Shown one piece after another: positions 8,705-17,750 of a stretch of DNA of 64,000 nucleotides; position 1 is the first letter of the stretch; each line of letters starts with the position of its first letter. The stretch spans positions 3,678,001-3,742,000 of the forward strand of contig CP066701.1 in assembly GCA_016756695.1 (NCBI GenBank), given 5' to 3'. Source of the DNA: Heyndrickxia sporothermodurans. Its GTDB lineage: Bacteria > Bacillota > Bacilli > Bacillales > Bacillaceae_C. The position numbers and the translations under genes were made by a program. The notes under the pieces were generated by a model, which was not told the origin of the DNA, searched no databases, and was given only the letters and a program-made list of their open reading frames with translations.

Positions 8705-9441
8705 CTAAAAAATAGTTGGTACCATGCCTCCATCCATACGGATAGGAGAACCTTTAAATGCCGATGCATAAGGACTACAAACAAATGCTGCTAGTCTTCC
8801 TATTTCAATTGGCCTGATAAATCGCTGTATTTCAGATTGTGGTAGATTAGAAGTCATAAATTTCTTCTCTTTTTCTGAAAAAGTCAAATCTTCTTTAGGG
8901 TACATCCCCTCAATAATTTGATGCACATTTTCTGATAGTGTTGGTCCTGGCATGATCGTGTTAACCGTAACTTCTGTTCCTTTAGTTAATATAGATAAGC
9001 TTTTAGACAATGATAACAGCATTGATTTTGTCATACAATACTGAGACATTTGTCCTGAAGGCATAATTGCTTCTTCACTCGCGATAAAGATAATCCGTCC
9101 AAAATCATTTTTCAACATTTTTGGTAAATAAATTTTAGATAATCCATTAGCCGCAAGAACATTCGTACGGAAATACCTTTCCCATACTTCATCGTCAACG
9201 TCTTCATATTGCATAATTTCATAAATACCCATATTGTTAACTAAAATATCAATACTGGGGTATTTTTTAAATAATGCTTCTCTTTGTTCTTTATCTACAA
9301 TATCGGCTGTAGCGTTTTGGGGTGAAGTAAGCGGAAACTCTGACTTTATTTCATTTACTGTTCGTTCCACCTCTTCATAATTTCTCCCATTAATTAGTAC
9401 ATTCACGCCTTCTTTAGCAAGTTCTATGGCAATTTGGTAAC
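8705..9441 (-). pseudogene. Short-chain dehydrogenase/reductase, 5' end lost to an IS3 insertion
   Basis: The frame encodes a Rossmann-type SDR from beta strand 2 onward: GVNVLINGRN, DILVNNMGIYE, and the catalytic YCMTK (Tyr-x-x-x-Lys), ending GGMVPTIF. Reading on upstream gives YQIAIELAKEG, which is helix 1 of an SDR. The TGxxxGIG cofactor loop that should precede it is absent because the sequence turns into the IS3 left end at about 9441. About 20 residues and the native start and promoter are gone, so no functional enzyme is expected. Confidence 0.85.
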
Positions 9442-9523
9442 AAAACTTATAAGCCCCTAAATGAACTTGGACAATAAGAGTGATTTATTTTATACTGCTT
9501 AATGTACCAAGGAGGTTGACATC

Positions 9524-9835
9524 ATGCCAAGAACAAAACATTCAAAAGAATTTAAATTACAAGTCATCAAAGAGGCGATCGATACAGGGAATAAGACCCT
9601 AGTAGCTCGTCGTTATAACCTAAATGCCAACATGGTAAGTCGTTGGTGCACCGAATACAAAAATGGCCAGTATGGAGATGTAGATGTTGCCGTAATACCT
9701 GATTTTGATCCAAAGGAGATGTCAAAAGAAAACGAAAGACTTAAGACACTGCTAGGCGAAAAAGACCTTGAAATAGCGATTTTACGAGATCTTATAAAAA
9801 AGAAAAACCCTCACTTACTGAAAAACTTGAAGTAG
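9524..9835 (+). CDS. IS3-family transposase OrfA (HTH)
   Basis: This 103-residue protein starts at an ATG behind AAGGAGG. It begins MPRTKHSKEFKLQVIKEAID and has the IS3/IS911 helix-turn-helix (NKTLVARRYNLNANMVSRW) and a C-terminal coiled-coil-like stretch (MSKENERLKTLLGEKDLEIAILRDLI) used for dimerisation. It binds the IS ends. Its end overlaps the orfB frame, which is entered by a -1 frameshift at 9796-9802. The gene looks intact. Confidence 0.92.
   Translation: MPRTKHSKEFKLQVIKEAIDTGNKTLVARRYNLNANMVSRWCTEYKNGQYGDVDVAVIPDFDPKEMSKENERLKTLLGEKDLEIAILRDLIKKKNPHLLKNLK
9796..9802 (+). other. Programmed -1 frameshift site A AAA AAG joining OrfA and OrfB
   Basis: In the orfA frame the codons read ATA AAA AAG, giving the canonical slippery heptamer A AAA AAG. 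Slipping back by one base leads to KEKPSLTEKLEVADKWINKG and straight into the OrfB sequence without a stop, which is the normal way IS3 elements make the OrfAB transposase. Confidence 0.8.
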
Positions 9836-9873
9836 CTGACAAATGGATTAATAAAGGCTACTCCGTATCAACG

Positions 9874-10752
9874 GTGCTAAGAATCATTGGTATTCCTCGT
9901 TCCACCTACTATTATCAAAAGAATTACCGGGTGGAAGAGAAAAAAGTGAGTGAGGGGCGTCCGGCACCAGGTTATTCCTTCAAAGAGGACGGTCAAAAGG
10001 TATCCGATGAACAGATCAAAGAATTTCTGCTCGAAGAGATTGCCGGCGATGGCTATAACTACGGCTACCGTAAGCTAACTAAGGTCCTTCGTCGAAAATA
10101 CAACCTTAAAATTAACAAGAAAAAGGTTTACCGATTGTGTAAAGAACTGGGCGTTTTACGTCCGCAACGCAAAAAGAAAGTCTCGTACCCTAGAAAACTA
10201 GCACGAAACCGCATCATTAGCTGTTCTAATAAACTTTGGGAGGCAGACATTAAGTACGGTTTCATCGAAGGTGAAGATCGATTTTTCTTTGTCATGTCTA
10301 TAATCGACGTCTATGACCGAAGCATTGTGGATTACCATATCGGCCTTAGTTGTACAGGCAGCGACGTGATTCAAGCGTTGCAGCGTGCTTTATTTAAACG
10401 CCAACAATTCGATAAATTGGAAAAACCTGTGATTCGAACAGACAATGGACCACAGTTTATTTCCCATACCTTTGAGGAGTTTTGTGAAAATTACAAAATT
10501 GAGCACGAAAGAATTCCACCGAAAACACCGAATATGAATGCCCATATTGAGTCGTTCCATCGGATCTTTGAGGATGATTGCTTATCCAGATGGCAATTTG
10601 AAACATATGCACAGGTCTATGAAGTTGTCACAGAATTCATGGTTTACTACAATGAGAGACGCATGCATTCTAGTATTTTAGACTTATCACCAATGGAATT
10701 TTACAAGAAACAAATGCAGGAAAAGATGCAAATCAAAGAGGTTCGGGTTTAA
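9874..10752 (+). CDS. IS3-family transposase OrfB (DDE integrase core)
   Basis: The displayed frame starts at 9874, but the natural product is the OrfAB fusion entered near 9800. It contains the HTH_21-like region (GYNYGYRKLTKVLRRKY), then the rve core with the acidic triad in LWEADIKYG, IRTDNGPQF and HIESFH. The C-terminus MHSSILDLSPMEFYKKQ is typical of the IS150/IS3 group. No stop or frameshift is seen, so the transposase may still be active. Confidence 0.92.
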   Translation: MLRIIGIPRSTYYYQKNYRVEEKKVSEGRPAPGYSFKEDGQKVSDEQIKEFLLEEIAGDGYNYGYRKLTKVLRRKYNLKINKKKVYRLCKELGVLRPQRKKKVSYPRKLARNRIISCSNKLWEADIKYGFIEGEDRFFFVMSIIDVYDRSIVDYHIGLSCTGSDVIQALQRALFKRQQFDKLEKPVIRTDNGPQFISHTFEEFCENYKIEHERIPPKTPNMNAHIESFHRIFEDDCLSRWQFETYAQVYEVVTEFMVYYNERRMHSSILDLSPMEFYKKQMQEKMQIKEVRV

Positions 10753-10965
10753 TCTGCCCTTCCATTTTTTCTTCCTTTTGTCCCAAAATAAAAACAGCTA
10801 TTTCTGGAGTGGAATCAAGGGCGACGATAGTCGGGCGAAGCCTTTACCCTTGATGGAATGGAAGAAATGGCTAGACTCCAAAAAGGACAAAAGGAAACGA
10901 AAAACAATGTAATTTTAAGAAAAAGCTAGATTAAGAGAGATAGTGTCCAAAATACGGGGGTTAAT

Positions 10966-11058
10966 CCGACTATTCCTGTATTGGATATTCAATCAATAGA
11001 AAAAATTAATCAACCTAAACAGCCTTATGTATACGATATAGGAATTAAAATAGATTGA
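10966..11058 (+). pseudogene. C-terminal remnant of an unidentified gene beside the IS3 right end
   Basis: Just outside the IS right end an open frame reads TIPVLDIQSIEKINQPKQPY and then VYDIGIKID before a TGA at 11056. It has no start of its own and looks like the tail of a gene cut by the IS. It is not part of the SDR on the other side. The family is not recognised and the call rests on the codon-like look of a short frame only. Confidence 0.35.
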
Positions 11059-11159
11059 ACGTAATTAATGTTGGGCTTTTACGTACATTACTTTGTCTAG
11101 GTTTTAAATTTGAAAATTGAAAATATACTATTGTTGCTTTTGAGAACTCCCCTTAAACA

Positions 11160-11197
11160 AGTAAAGGATATGCAAAATAAGATGCATACCCTTTACT
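11160..11197 (-). terminator. Terminator of the zinc-binding lipoprotein gene
   Basis: AGTAAAGGATATGCA at 11160-11174 pairs with TGCATACCCTTTACT at 11183-11197 (one mismatch). The U tract on the minus strand is weak. Confidence 0.6.
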
Positions 11198-11205
11198 ACT
11201 TTTAT

Positions 11206-12177
11206 TTAAGATTGATTTTTAATCAGCTTTTCAAGATTTTTTTCCATCACCTTTATATAATCAAGACCATTTTCCTGGTCCTCATCGCTTAGTCCTTCAA
11301 GTGTATTTAGAACCTCTGTTTTGGCCCCAATTTCATTTGCAAGAGTTTTGGCAACTGCTGGTGATGCTAGTTCTTCAAAATAAATCACCTTGACATCATG
11401 CTCTTTGGCAAATTTTTTAAGTTCAGCTAATTTTTTGGCGCTTGGCTCTTGTTCAGGTGACAATCCAGCTATTGGTACTTGTTGTAACCCATATTCACTA
11501 GCTAAATAACTAAACGCTGCGTGTTGTGTAATGATTTCTTTCTTTTTTACATTTTGTAGCTCTGTACGATATTCCTGATCTAACTGAGTTAACTTCTCCA
11601 TGTATTTCTTACTATTATCCTCATAGCTATCTTTATTGCTTGGATCAGCTTTAACTAAGGCTGATGTTATATTTTGAACCTCTTGTTTCGCTAATGCAGG
11701 ACTTAGCCAAACATGTGGATCCATCTCATGTCCATGCTCATGTTCTTCTTCAAGTCCATGTTCCTCTTCTTCTACACCTTCAACCAATGAAATACCTTTA
11801 CTCGCTTCTACAAATTCTAGTTTATCGTTATCATTTGATTTTTGTATGCTTTGTACCCAAGTTTCCATATAAGGACTATTATAAACAAAGACATCAGAGC
11901 TTTGAATGTTTGCTATGTCTTTTGGTGTAGGCTCCCATTCATGTGGCTCGATTGTAGACGGGATTAGTAATTCAACACTAGCTTTATCCCCTGCAATATT
12001 TTTCGTAAATTCATACATTGGATAGAATGTCGTAACAATCTTTAATTTCGATGTATCTTCCTGTGATTTTTTATCCCCTGACACTTGAACTGCTGTATCA
12101 TTTTTATTCCCACACCCTACCATAAGCATGATAGCAGCAAATATGACTAAAATAGTTTTGAAATTTATCCCTTTCAT
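11206..12177 (-). CDS. znuA: Zinc ABC transporter substrate-binding lipoprotein (ZnuA/AdcA family)
   Basis: The 323-residue protein has a lipoprotein signal with the lipobox LMVGC (Cys22), the cluster A-1 solute-binding fold (KIVTTFYPMYEFTKNIAGD) and a His/Glu-rich loop (residues about 135-155, EEEEHGLEEEHEHGHEMD) before HVWLSP, typical of zinc rather than manganese binders. It would capture zinc outside the membrane and pass it to ZnuBC. A Zur box lies 36 bases upstream of the start. Permease and ATPase genes are not adjacent, so it relies on partners encoded elsewhere. Confidence 0.92.
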   Translation of the reverse strand: MKGINFKTILVIFAAIMLMVGCGNKNDTAVQVSGDKKSQEDTSKLKIVTTFYPMYEFTKNIAGDKASVELLIPSTIEPHEWEPTPKDIANIQSSDVFVYNSPYMETWVQSIQKSNDNDKLEFVEASKGISLVEGVEEEEHGLEEEHEHGHEMDPHVWLSPALAKQEVQNITSALVKADPSNKDSYEDNSKKYMEKLTQLDQEYRTELQNVKKKEIITQHAAFSYLASEYGLQQVPIAGLSPEQEPSAKKLAELKKFAKEHDVKVIYFEELASPAVAKTLANEIGAKTEVLNTLEGLSDEDQENGLDYIKVMEKNLEKLIKNQS

Positions 12178-12212
12178 CCTGTATCCTCTCCCCTTCCCCC
12201 TATCTTTTTCTC

Positions 12213-12236
12213 TTAAACGTAATCATTACGATTTAA
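12213..12236. promoter_or_regulatory. Zur box upstream of znuA
   Basis: TTAAACGTAATCATTACG then ATTTAA matches the Bacillus Zur consensus (AAATCGTAAT n ATTACGATTT) with few changes. Zur with zinc bound would repress; zinc starvation would release znuA. Confidence 0.85.
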
Positions 12237-12283
12237 AAACTAATTTGAATTTCAAACTTTTAATAAAGGGATTCGCATTCTTA

Positions 12284-12433
12284 TTATTTTGTTTCTCTGT
12301 GTAAGGTGCGTCTTTTTAACCTAGGGCAATATTTCATTAACTCTATTCTGTCCGGATTGTTACGCTTATTTTTTGTCGTTATATAATTCCTGTCACCAGT
12401 TTCTGTACATGCCAAGGTTATCTTTACTCGCAT
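12284..12433 (-). CDS. rpmG: 50S ribosomal protein L33, zinc-independent form
   Basis: An ATG at 12433 follows a GGAGG site. The 49-residue product [19 protein letters not shown]... is L33, but the two zinc-binding CxxC pairs are reduced to single cysteines (ACTET and YCPRL). This is the C-minus paralogue that replaces zinc-loaded L33 when zinc is scarce. It follows the C-minus S14 gene at a short distance, so both probably share the Zur-controlled promoter at 12785. Confidence 0.93.
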   Translation of the reverse strand: MRVKITLACTETGDRNYITTKNKRNNPDRIELMKYCPRLKRRTLHRETK

Positions 12434-12466
12434 TTCTCTTTACCTCCATTTATTCTTCTAATACTT

Positions 12467-12736
12467 TTACCATGAGGACTTTTTCACTCCAGGAATATGC
12501 CCTTTATGTGCTAATTCTCTAAATTTGATCCGCGACATTTTGAATTTGCGTAATACTCCTCTTGGCCTTCCGGTAATCTCACACCGATGTGTTAGTCTTG
12601 TTGGAGATGAGTCACGCGGTAACTTTCTTAAAGCTACATAATCTCCTTTTGCTTTTAATTCTTTTCTTAGTTCTGCATACTTCTTTACTAAGGCTTGTCT
12701 TTTGAGTTCTTTAACAATTTTTGATTTTTTAGCCAT
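12467..12736 (-). CDS. rpsN: 30S ribosomal protein S14, zinc-independent form
   Basis: The ATG at 12736 gives the standard start [11 protein letters not shown]; a longer frame upstream runs through the Zur box and is not used. The 89-residue length, [20 protein letters not shown] and the end [11 protein letters not shown] are those of the long S14 type without CxxC pairs (61-residue S14 is the zinc form). It substitutes in ribosomes during zinc limitation. The Zur box lies 49 bases upstream. Confidence 0.95.
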   Translation of the reverse strand: MAKKSKIVKELKRQALVKKYAELRKELKAKGDYVALRKLPRDSSPTRLTHRCEITGRPRGVLRKFKMSRIKFRELAHKGHIPGVKKSSW

Positions 12737-12784
12737 AAACTTCGTTTCCACACCTCTCTTCAATAGAATAGTACTCAAAGTTGA

Positions 12785-12808
12785 TAAATTGTAATCATTA
12801 CGATTTAA
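12785..12808. promoter_or_regulatory. Zur box upstream of rpsN-rpmG
   Basis: TAAATTGTAATCATTACGAT followed by TTAA is a near-perfect Zur operator. It lies between the end of the GTPase gene and the start of rpsN and so can control rpsN and rpmG separately from the gene before. Confidence 0.87.
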
Positions 12809-12827
12809 ATTGTAAAATTTTATCAAT

Positions 12828-14036
12828 TCAGTGTCTTTGTTCTGTTACCAACCATTCAAAAGGATCAACTAACTCACTCCAGTTCCCCATTTGTTCCTCT
12901 GTAGTTAATAAACAACGATCTAGCGCTTTCGTAATCCCGACTTTATCCATATCGATACCAATTAGGACGAGCTCTGTTTTTCTATCACCGTAAACAGGAT
13001 CCCATTCCCTTCTCAATTCATCGTTCTCCTCAAGATACTCATCCTGTTGTTTTTTAGACAATGCGGCAACCCAATATGCAATGGGCTCTAATTGCACGGA
13101 AGGACCTGCTTGGGATAATAAAAGCGCTACGTCATTTCTCGTTGCACACCAAATGAGACCTTTTGCCCTTACAATTTCTTCTGGCATCTCTTCAATCCAA
13201 TCATTCAATCTTTCTGTATGGAATGGGATACGACTTTTATAAACAAAGGAACTTATTCCATATTCCTCTGTTTCCGGAATGTGCTCTTCTGATTCTAGCT
13301 CCTTTAACCAACCAGCTGATTGACTCGCCTTGTCAAAATCAAATAGATTCGTATTTAAGATTTCCAATGGATCAATTTTCCCATTGATTGTTCTGATGAT
13401 TCTTGCTTCCGGCTGTAATTTCCTTAAAAAAGATTCGAGCTGATTTAACTGATCGTTATTTAGCATATCGCATTTATTTAAGATAAGAATGTTACAAAAT
13501 TCAATTTGATCAATTAATAAATCAGAAACCGTTCTCGTATCTTCACTTCCAACAGCTTGACTTCTTTCAAGTAATGAATCACCTGAAGAAAAATCGTGCC
13601 AAAATCGATTTGCATCCACAACAGTAACCATCGTATCTAGTTTACATGAATTCGTTAAGTCGATACCCAGTTGATCATCGATATAGGAAAAGGTTTGTGC
13701 AACAGGGATTGGTTCACTAATTCCTGTCGATTCAATAACAATATATTCAACGTCTCCTTGTTGAGCTAGCTTCTGAACTTCAATGAGTAAATCTTCTCTT
13801 AATGTACAGCAAATACATCCATTCGATAACTCCACTAATTTTTCTTCTGTTCTATGTAACCCTCCACCTTGCTTTACAAGTTCCGCATCAATATTGATTT
13901 CGCTCATGTCATTCACAATAACAGCTACTTTCATACCCTCCCGATTCTTTAGAATATGATTTAATATCGTTGTCTTCCCCGCACCTAAATATCCACTTAG
14001 AACTGTAACAGGTATTTTTGCTTTGTACGTATGCAT
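12828..14036 (-). CDS. zagA: COG0523/CobW-family zinc GTPase metallochaperone (YciC/ZagA)
   Basis: The 402-residue protein begins with the G3E GTPase Walker [10 protein letters not shown] (residues 15-23), has the metal-binding CxCC motif in [17 protein letters not shown] as switch region, NKCD for guanine recognition and a C-terminal CobW_C domain. Zur-controlled members deliver zinc to key enzymes such as folate synthesis when zinc is low. Two Zur boxes precede it and it heads a cluster of other zinc-saving genes, which supports the ZagA assignment over a cobalt or nitrile hydratase role. Confidence 0.93.
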   Translation of the reverse strand: MHTYKAKIPVTVLSGYLGAGKTTILNHILKNREGMKVAVIVNDMSEINIDAELVKQGGGLHRTEEKLVELSNGCICCTLREDLLIEVQKLAQQGDVEYIVIESTGISEPIPVAQTFSYIDDQLGIDLTNSCKLDTMVTVVDANRFWHDFSSGDSLLERSQAVGSEDTRTVSDLLIDQIEFCNILILNKCDMLNNDQLNQLESFLRKLQPEARIIRTINGKIDPLEILNTNLFDFDKASQSAGWLKELESEEHIPETEEYGISSFVYKSRIPFHTERLNDWIEEMPEEIVRAKGLIWCATRNDVALLLSQAGPSVQLEPIAYWVAALSKKQQDEYLEENDELRREWDPVYGDRKTELVLIGIDMDKVGITKALDRCLLTTEEQMGNWSELVDPFEWLVTEQRH

Positions 14037-14057
14037 ATGCCCCTCCGTAAAAAAATA

Positions 14058-14078
14058 ATAGTAATCATTACGATTTAT
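14058..14078. promoter_or_regulatory. Proximal Zur box of zagA
   Basis: ATAGTAATCATTACGATTTA is a Zur-type operator 22 bases before the zagA start. It probably covers the ribosome-entry or early transcript side and works together with the distal box at 14137. Confidence 0.82.
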
Positions 14079-14136
14079 AAATTACATTTTTTTCTAAGAT
14101 TTTAAAAAATGATAGATAAAACACTTTTTATTATCG

Positions 14137-14159
14137 CAAATCGTAATAGTTACGATTTG
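14137..14159. promoter_or_regulatory. Distal Zur box of zagA
   Basis: Ten-base arms CAAATCGTAA and TTACGATTTG around TAG form a perfect palindrome. Two boxes in front of the same gene recall the two-site, graded zinc response known for B. subtilis yciC. Confidence 0.87.
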
Positions 14160-14259
14160 AATAATACAATAAAATATTTAAAAAGTCAAAGTGTTTTTTC
14201 TTTATGAAAAAGAAATAATTAAAGTAATGAAAGTGATTATTTTTTTTATCAAAAAAACA

Positions 14260-14298
14260 AAAGTTTCCTTATATACCCGCACATCTAAGGGAAACTTT
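14260..14298 (-). terminator. Terminator of the phosphatase pseudogene unit
   Basis: AAAGTTTCC and GGAAACTTT form the stem with T-rich runs on both sides. It closes the BtuF-like/phosphatase unit on the minus strand. Nothing else is visible between the Zur boxes and this hairpin. Confidence 0.6.
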
Positions 14299-14343
14299 TT
14301 CTACAAATAGCGTATTCGAGTTTCACTTCGGATAAGCTTCATT

Positions 14344-14885
14344 TCAATATTCGTTTAACATCTTTAAGTTTCTTTTCAAAAAAAGAGAGTCGATAAATGT
14401 CTGGCATCGAAAGTTTCTTCCAAAAATTGAAACGATATGACGTATCAAAATAATGAAGGATTAACACCATTAGATTCCCATGGGTACCAATGACAACATT
14501 TTTCCCCTTATAAAACATTTAATGTTGCCGCGACACCTCTATTTTGGGCGACACGATTCGATTCTCCCCCTTCCCAGTGAAAATCAATATCTTCCCACAC
14601 CTTCCGAATTACACTATCAAAATCATGTACAGGTTTTTCGGACAAAACACGTTCCTTAAAAGCATCCATTATTTCTATCTCGTTATCAATATATTTTGCA
14701 ATACCTTCAACTGTTTGAATTGCACGTTTATATGGGCTTGAAATAACATGATGGATGCCTTCGTTTTTAAGAAGTTGAGTGACATGGGATGCATCCCTAA
14801 TGCCCCTTTCTGACAGTGGTCTTCCTAACTCGTCAGGTGTAAAAAATGAATGTGCATGTCTAACTAAATACAGGTTCGTTACCAC
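14344..14885 (-). pseudogene. Histidine phosphatase-family protein, frameshifted
   Basis: The 5' frame (14885-14508) encodes a phosphoglycerate mutase-like start with the catalytic LVRHAHS, then HHVISSPYKRAIQT and HWEGGESN, and stops after ATLNVL. A different frame continues at once with FYKGKNVVIGTHGNLMVLIL (second catalytic His in GTHGN) and ends RILK at 14344. One indel near 14505-14525 joins the two parts into a normal protein of about 180 residues. Either the gene is broken or there is a sequencing error. It would be co-transcribed with the BtuF-like gene. Confidence 0.85.
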
Positions 14886-14896
14886 AAATATCCCAC

Positions 14897-15682
14897 CTAA
14901 TTGATCGTTTCAAAAGTTTTTTTAAAATACTTTGCAGCCTCAAGCATTCTCGGACCATACCAAAACATTTCACCATCAACTAAGATGGATGGAATGTTTT
15001 GCAGAAATTCAGCAAACTCCATTTGATGTTTCTCCTGGAAGGGAAAGGGTTCAGATGCCAGCAATAAATAATCTAAATTTGCTTGTAGGAAATCCTCTTT
15101 ACTTACACTTGGATATCTCCCTTCAGAGGCAGTAAACGGGTTAACAAAACCGATCCTTTCTAATAAAGAATTGATGTATGTATCTTTTCCGACGACCATA
15201 TATGGTTTTCTCCAAATGACATAGGCTGCTCGTTTACCTTGGACATTCGGAAGGAATTGAAATTGAGATGTGATCGTATTAACCAGTCGGTCGGCTATTT
15301 CTGCACGATCAGTAACTGCCCCAATATCATGAATCATCCGGTAAGCTTCATCTACTGATTGTACTTCCGCGACAAAAACAGGATAATGCTTTTCCAATTC
15401 TTCAACCATTTCCTTCGTATTTTCTTCCTTTTCAGCAAGAATTAGATCTGGTTTCAACTCATGAATCACATCCAGCTTAACCTTTTTCGTACCGCCTACA
15501 ATTGCAGCATTTCTTACTTTCTCTTCCGGATGAATGCAGTATTTGGTCCTTCCAACAATTTCATTTTCAAGTTGCAATGAATACACCGTATCTGTAATAC
15601 CTGGACAAAGTGAAATTATTCGTTTTGGAGGATACTCATATTCAATCAATCTACCGAGATGATCTTTCGTTGTTTTTATCAA
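14897..15682 (-). CDS. BtuF/FhuD-fold metal-chelate binding protein without signal peptide
   Basis: The 261-residue protein begins MIKTTKDHLGRLIEYEYPPK RIISLCPGITDTVYSL (here split), the usual first strand of helical-backbone receptors, followed by IVGRTKYCIHP, VGGTKKVKLD and LKPDLILAEKEEN. The fold belongs to cobalamin or siderophore receptors, but no signal peptide or lipobox precedes it, and no permease genes are near. Such cytosolic-looking homologues are common in bacilli, and their role is not defined. It is 11 bases upstream of the phosphatase gene. Confidence 0.8.
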   Translation of the reverse strand: MIKTTKDHLGRLIEYEYPPKRIISLCPGITDTVYSLQLENEIVGRTKYCIHPEEKVRNAAIVGGTKKVKLDVIHELKPDLILAEKEENTKEMVEELEKHYPVFVAEVQSVDEAYRMIHDIGAVTDRAEIADRLVNTITSQFQFLPNVQGKRAAYVIWRKPYMVVGKDTYINSLLERIGFVNPFTASEGRYPSVSKEDFLQANLDYLLLASEPFPFQEKHQMEFAEFLQNIPSILVDGEMFWYGPRMLEAAKYFKKTFETIN

Positions 15683-15847
15683 AATAATATCCCCTTCCTG
15701 TTTTGTTGGATACCGTTTATACTCTAAGTTATTTTATTAAAAAATTACTTAATTTTCAAAACAAATGAGTTTTTAAGCATGATAGTAGTCAGCCCAGCAC
15801 TAACGGCTATAATTTCTATGTATGTAAAAATGCGGGAGGAATTCATC

Positions 15848-16768
15848 ATGGGTGAACTTTCAAAGACGAGATCCGTTCTTCTAATCACATTCCTAGTTTT
15901 AGTATGGGGGTTATGCTGGCCAATTTATAAAATTGCGCTAAATTACACCCCACCTATCCTGTTTTCTGGAATGCGTACTTTATTAGGAGGAATATTACTA
16001 CTTCTCATTACCTTTCCAAGATATAAACAAATTCATTTCAAAGAGAATTGGCATATTTATTTAATTTCAACGATATTTAATGTCATTTTATTTTTCGGAC
16101 TACAGACCGTAGGATTGCAATACTTACCATCCGGTTTATTTTCTGTTATTGTCTATTTCCAGCCTGTTTTAGTCGGTTTCCTTGCATGGGTATGGCTTGG
16201 TGAAAAAATGTCCGGATTAAAAATCAGCGGCCTTGTTTTAGGTTTTCTTGGTGTTGTAGTTATTAGCTTTAAGAGCTTTAGTGCCGAATTATCAATTGTG
16301 GGTGTAGTATTGGCTCTTATAACAGCAATCAGCTGGGCAATAGGTACCGTGTTTTTGAAAAAGGCGGGGGCAAAAGTGGACGCTCTTTGGCTTGTAACGA
16401 TTCAATGTGTTATAGGTGGCCTGGTCATGACCGGCGCCGGATTAGAACAAGAGAGCTTTTCCGCGATCCAATGGTCAGCACCTTATTTATCAGGTCTATT
16501 CTATGGAGCTATATTCGGAATTCCGTTAGCGTGGCTTACTTATTTTACCCTTGTCCGATCAGGAGAAGCAAGCAAAGTAGCAACGTATACTTTCCTTGTC
16601 CCACTAATCGCACTCGTGGTTGGAACCATTTTTCTACATGAACCAGTTACCATTTATTTAATTATTGGTCTGATTCTAATTGTCTTTAGTATTTATTGTG
16701 TGAATCATACGCCAAAGGTACAGCGTGTTCAAAGCATTCAAGTGGGATCATCTAGTGAAAATATGTAA
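15848..16768 (+). CDS. EamA-family transporter (DMT superfamily)
   Basis: The ATG at 15848 is chosen because GGGAGGA ends seven bases before it; the longer frame from 15779 has no site. The 306-residue protein has ten predicted membrane helices in two EamA repeats (LVWGLCWPIYKIALNY..., AISWAIGTVFLKKAGAKVD...), with a polar C-terminal tail. Members export metabolites such as amino acids or drugs. The substrate is unknown. It is divergent from the BtuF-like gene. Confidence 0.9.
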   Translation: MGELSKTRSVLLITFLVLVWGLCWPIYKIALNYTPPILFSGMRTLLGGILLLLITFPRYKQIHFKENWHIYLISTIFNVILFFGLQTVGLQYLPSGLFSVIVYFQPVLVGFLAWVWLGEKMSGLKISGLVLGFLGVVVISFKSFSAELSIVGVVLALITAISWAIGTVFLKKAGAKVDALWLVTIQCVIGGLVMTGAGLEQESFSAIQWSAPYLSGLFYGAIFGIPLAWLTYFTLVRSGEASKVATYTFLVPLIALVVGTIFLHEPVTIYLIIGLILIVFSIYCVNHTPKVQRVQSIQVGSSSENM

Positions 16769-16828
16769 GATAATTAAGAAAAAAAGCTCTACTTTTTATT
16801 AACGGGTTCGGTTATTGGGTAGAAAACG

Positions 16829-17560
16829 TTAATTAACAACCTCATCGGGGATACAATTCGTATATGAATTGGTGTCCCCCTTTTTGTTGTTATAACAACG
16901 ATTAAACGAATTTAACATAATAATTAACACTTCAACACGCATACAAATTGATGCCACCGCATAAATTTTTGCAGTGTTGTTAAAACCCACGCTAAAACTA
17001 TTGTGGATTGGGTTGTCCAAGGTCCAAATACTAATAGCATTGATAATGAGATTTAAGGCGCTGGCACGCTGTAATTGATCTTGTAATGCTCTTTCCCTAA
17101 GTTCCCCCTGTTTCCCAAAGAAAATAGCCAGTGCCAATGCATTCATAGCTACTCCTTTATTTAATCCACGTTGAATTCGTCGACGCAATGTTTCGCTAGA
17201 AATATAATCTAATATAAACAAGATCTTATCTATACGCCCCATCTCTCTTAAAGTTGTCGCAAGGCTATTTTGATGGGAGTAAGAACCTAGTTTTCCCATG
17301 ATGAGAGAAGCAGAGACCGTTCCTTCACGAATAGAATGTGCCAACCTTAATACATCATCAACGACAGTGTCGCCCTTACGTAATACTTTTAGAAGTTCGT
17401 CCAACTTCGGCCGGTTTTTCCTTTTGCCGGATTCTTTTTCTTCAAAAATTTCGTCTACTTCATAATGATTCAATGCATCGAGTTGTAATGATAATGACTG
17501 ATCTTGCGTACTTACACGAGCATAACCAAATTTTAATATGAATCTCCCCTTTCTACACAC
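16829..17560 (-). pseudogene. Tn3-family remnant: resolvase N-terminus fused to transposase C-terminus
   Basis: Residues 9-65 are the serine-resolvase start (KFGYARVSTQDQSLSLQLDAL, catalytic Ser in RVST). At GDTVV the sequence passes in frame into the C-terminal part of a Tn3 TnpA: DDVLRLAHSIREGTVSAS, GRIDKILFILDY, RRRIQRGLNKG, FFGKQGELRERA, LNLIINAISIW. The very end (after ISIW) departs from the family. A deletion between resolvase and transposase genes explains this. The product lacks the resolvase DNA-binding domain and the DDE site, so no activity is expected. Confidence 0.85.
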
Positions 17561-17599
17561 ATTAATTATACCAAAAAGGGTTTTAAGGCATAGGTATTG

Positions 17600-17710
17600 G
17601 TTTTTTGTTTTTGGTTATAGTTTTGGTTATGTGTTTAGGTAGTTTTTAAGACTTTTAGAGAATTTCACACAACATAACCAAAAACGGTCGTTTTCGGTTA
17701 TAAACGTCTT
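17600..17710. repeat. Resolution-site-like repeats next to the Tn3 remnant
   Basis: Copies of TTTTGGTTAT occur twice in direct order (about 17606-17630), then an inverted copy ATAACCAAAA (about 17682) and TTTTCGGTTATAAAC (about 17692). Resolvase binding sites (res) are made of such repeats and lie upstream of tnpR, as here. Confidence 0.5.
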
Positions 17711-17750
17711 ATCATGTTCAGCTCATAATATCTTTTTGAAATGCCGTACT

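Larger units (their letters stand above)
9441..10965 (+). mobile_element. IS3-family insertion sequence
   Basis: A two-gene IS with orfA and orfB in overlapping frames, flanked by related ends: TAAGCCCCTAAATGAACTTGGACA on the left, written in two parts here as TAAGCCCC and GAACTTGGACA, and the reverse complement TTAACCCCCGTATTTTGGAC on the right. Exact outer bases are uncertain by some nucleotides and I could not find a convincing target duplication. It truncates the SDR gene on the left; the missing SDR part is not on the right, so a deletion accompanied or followed insertion. Confidence 0.85.
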
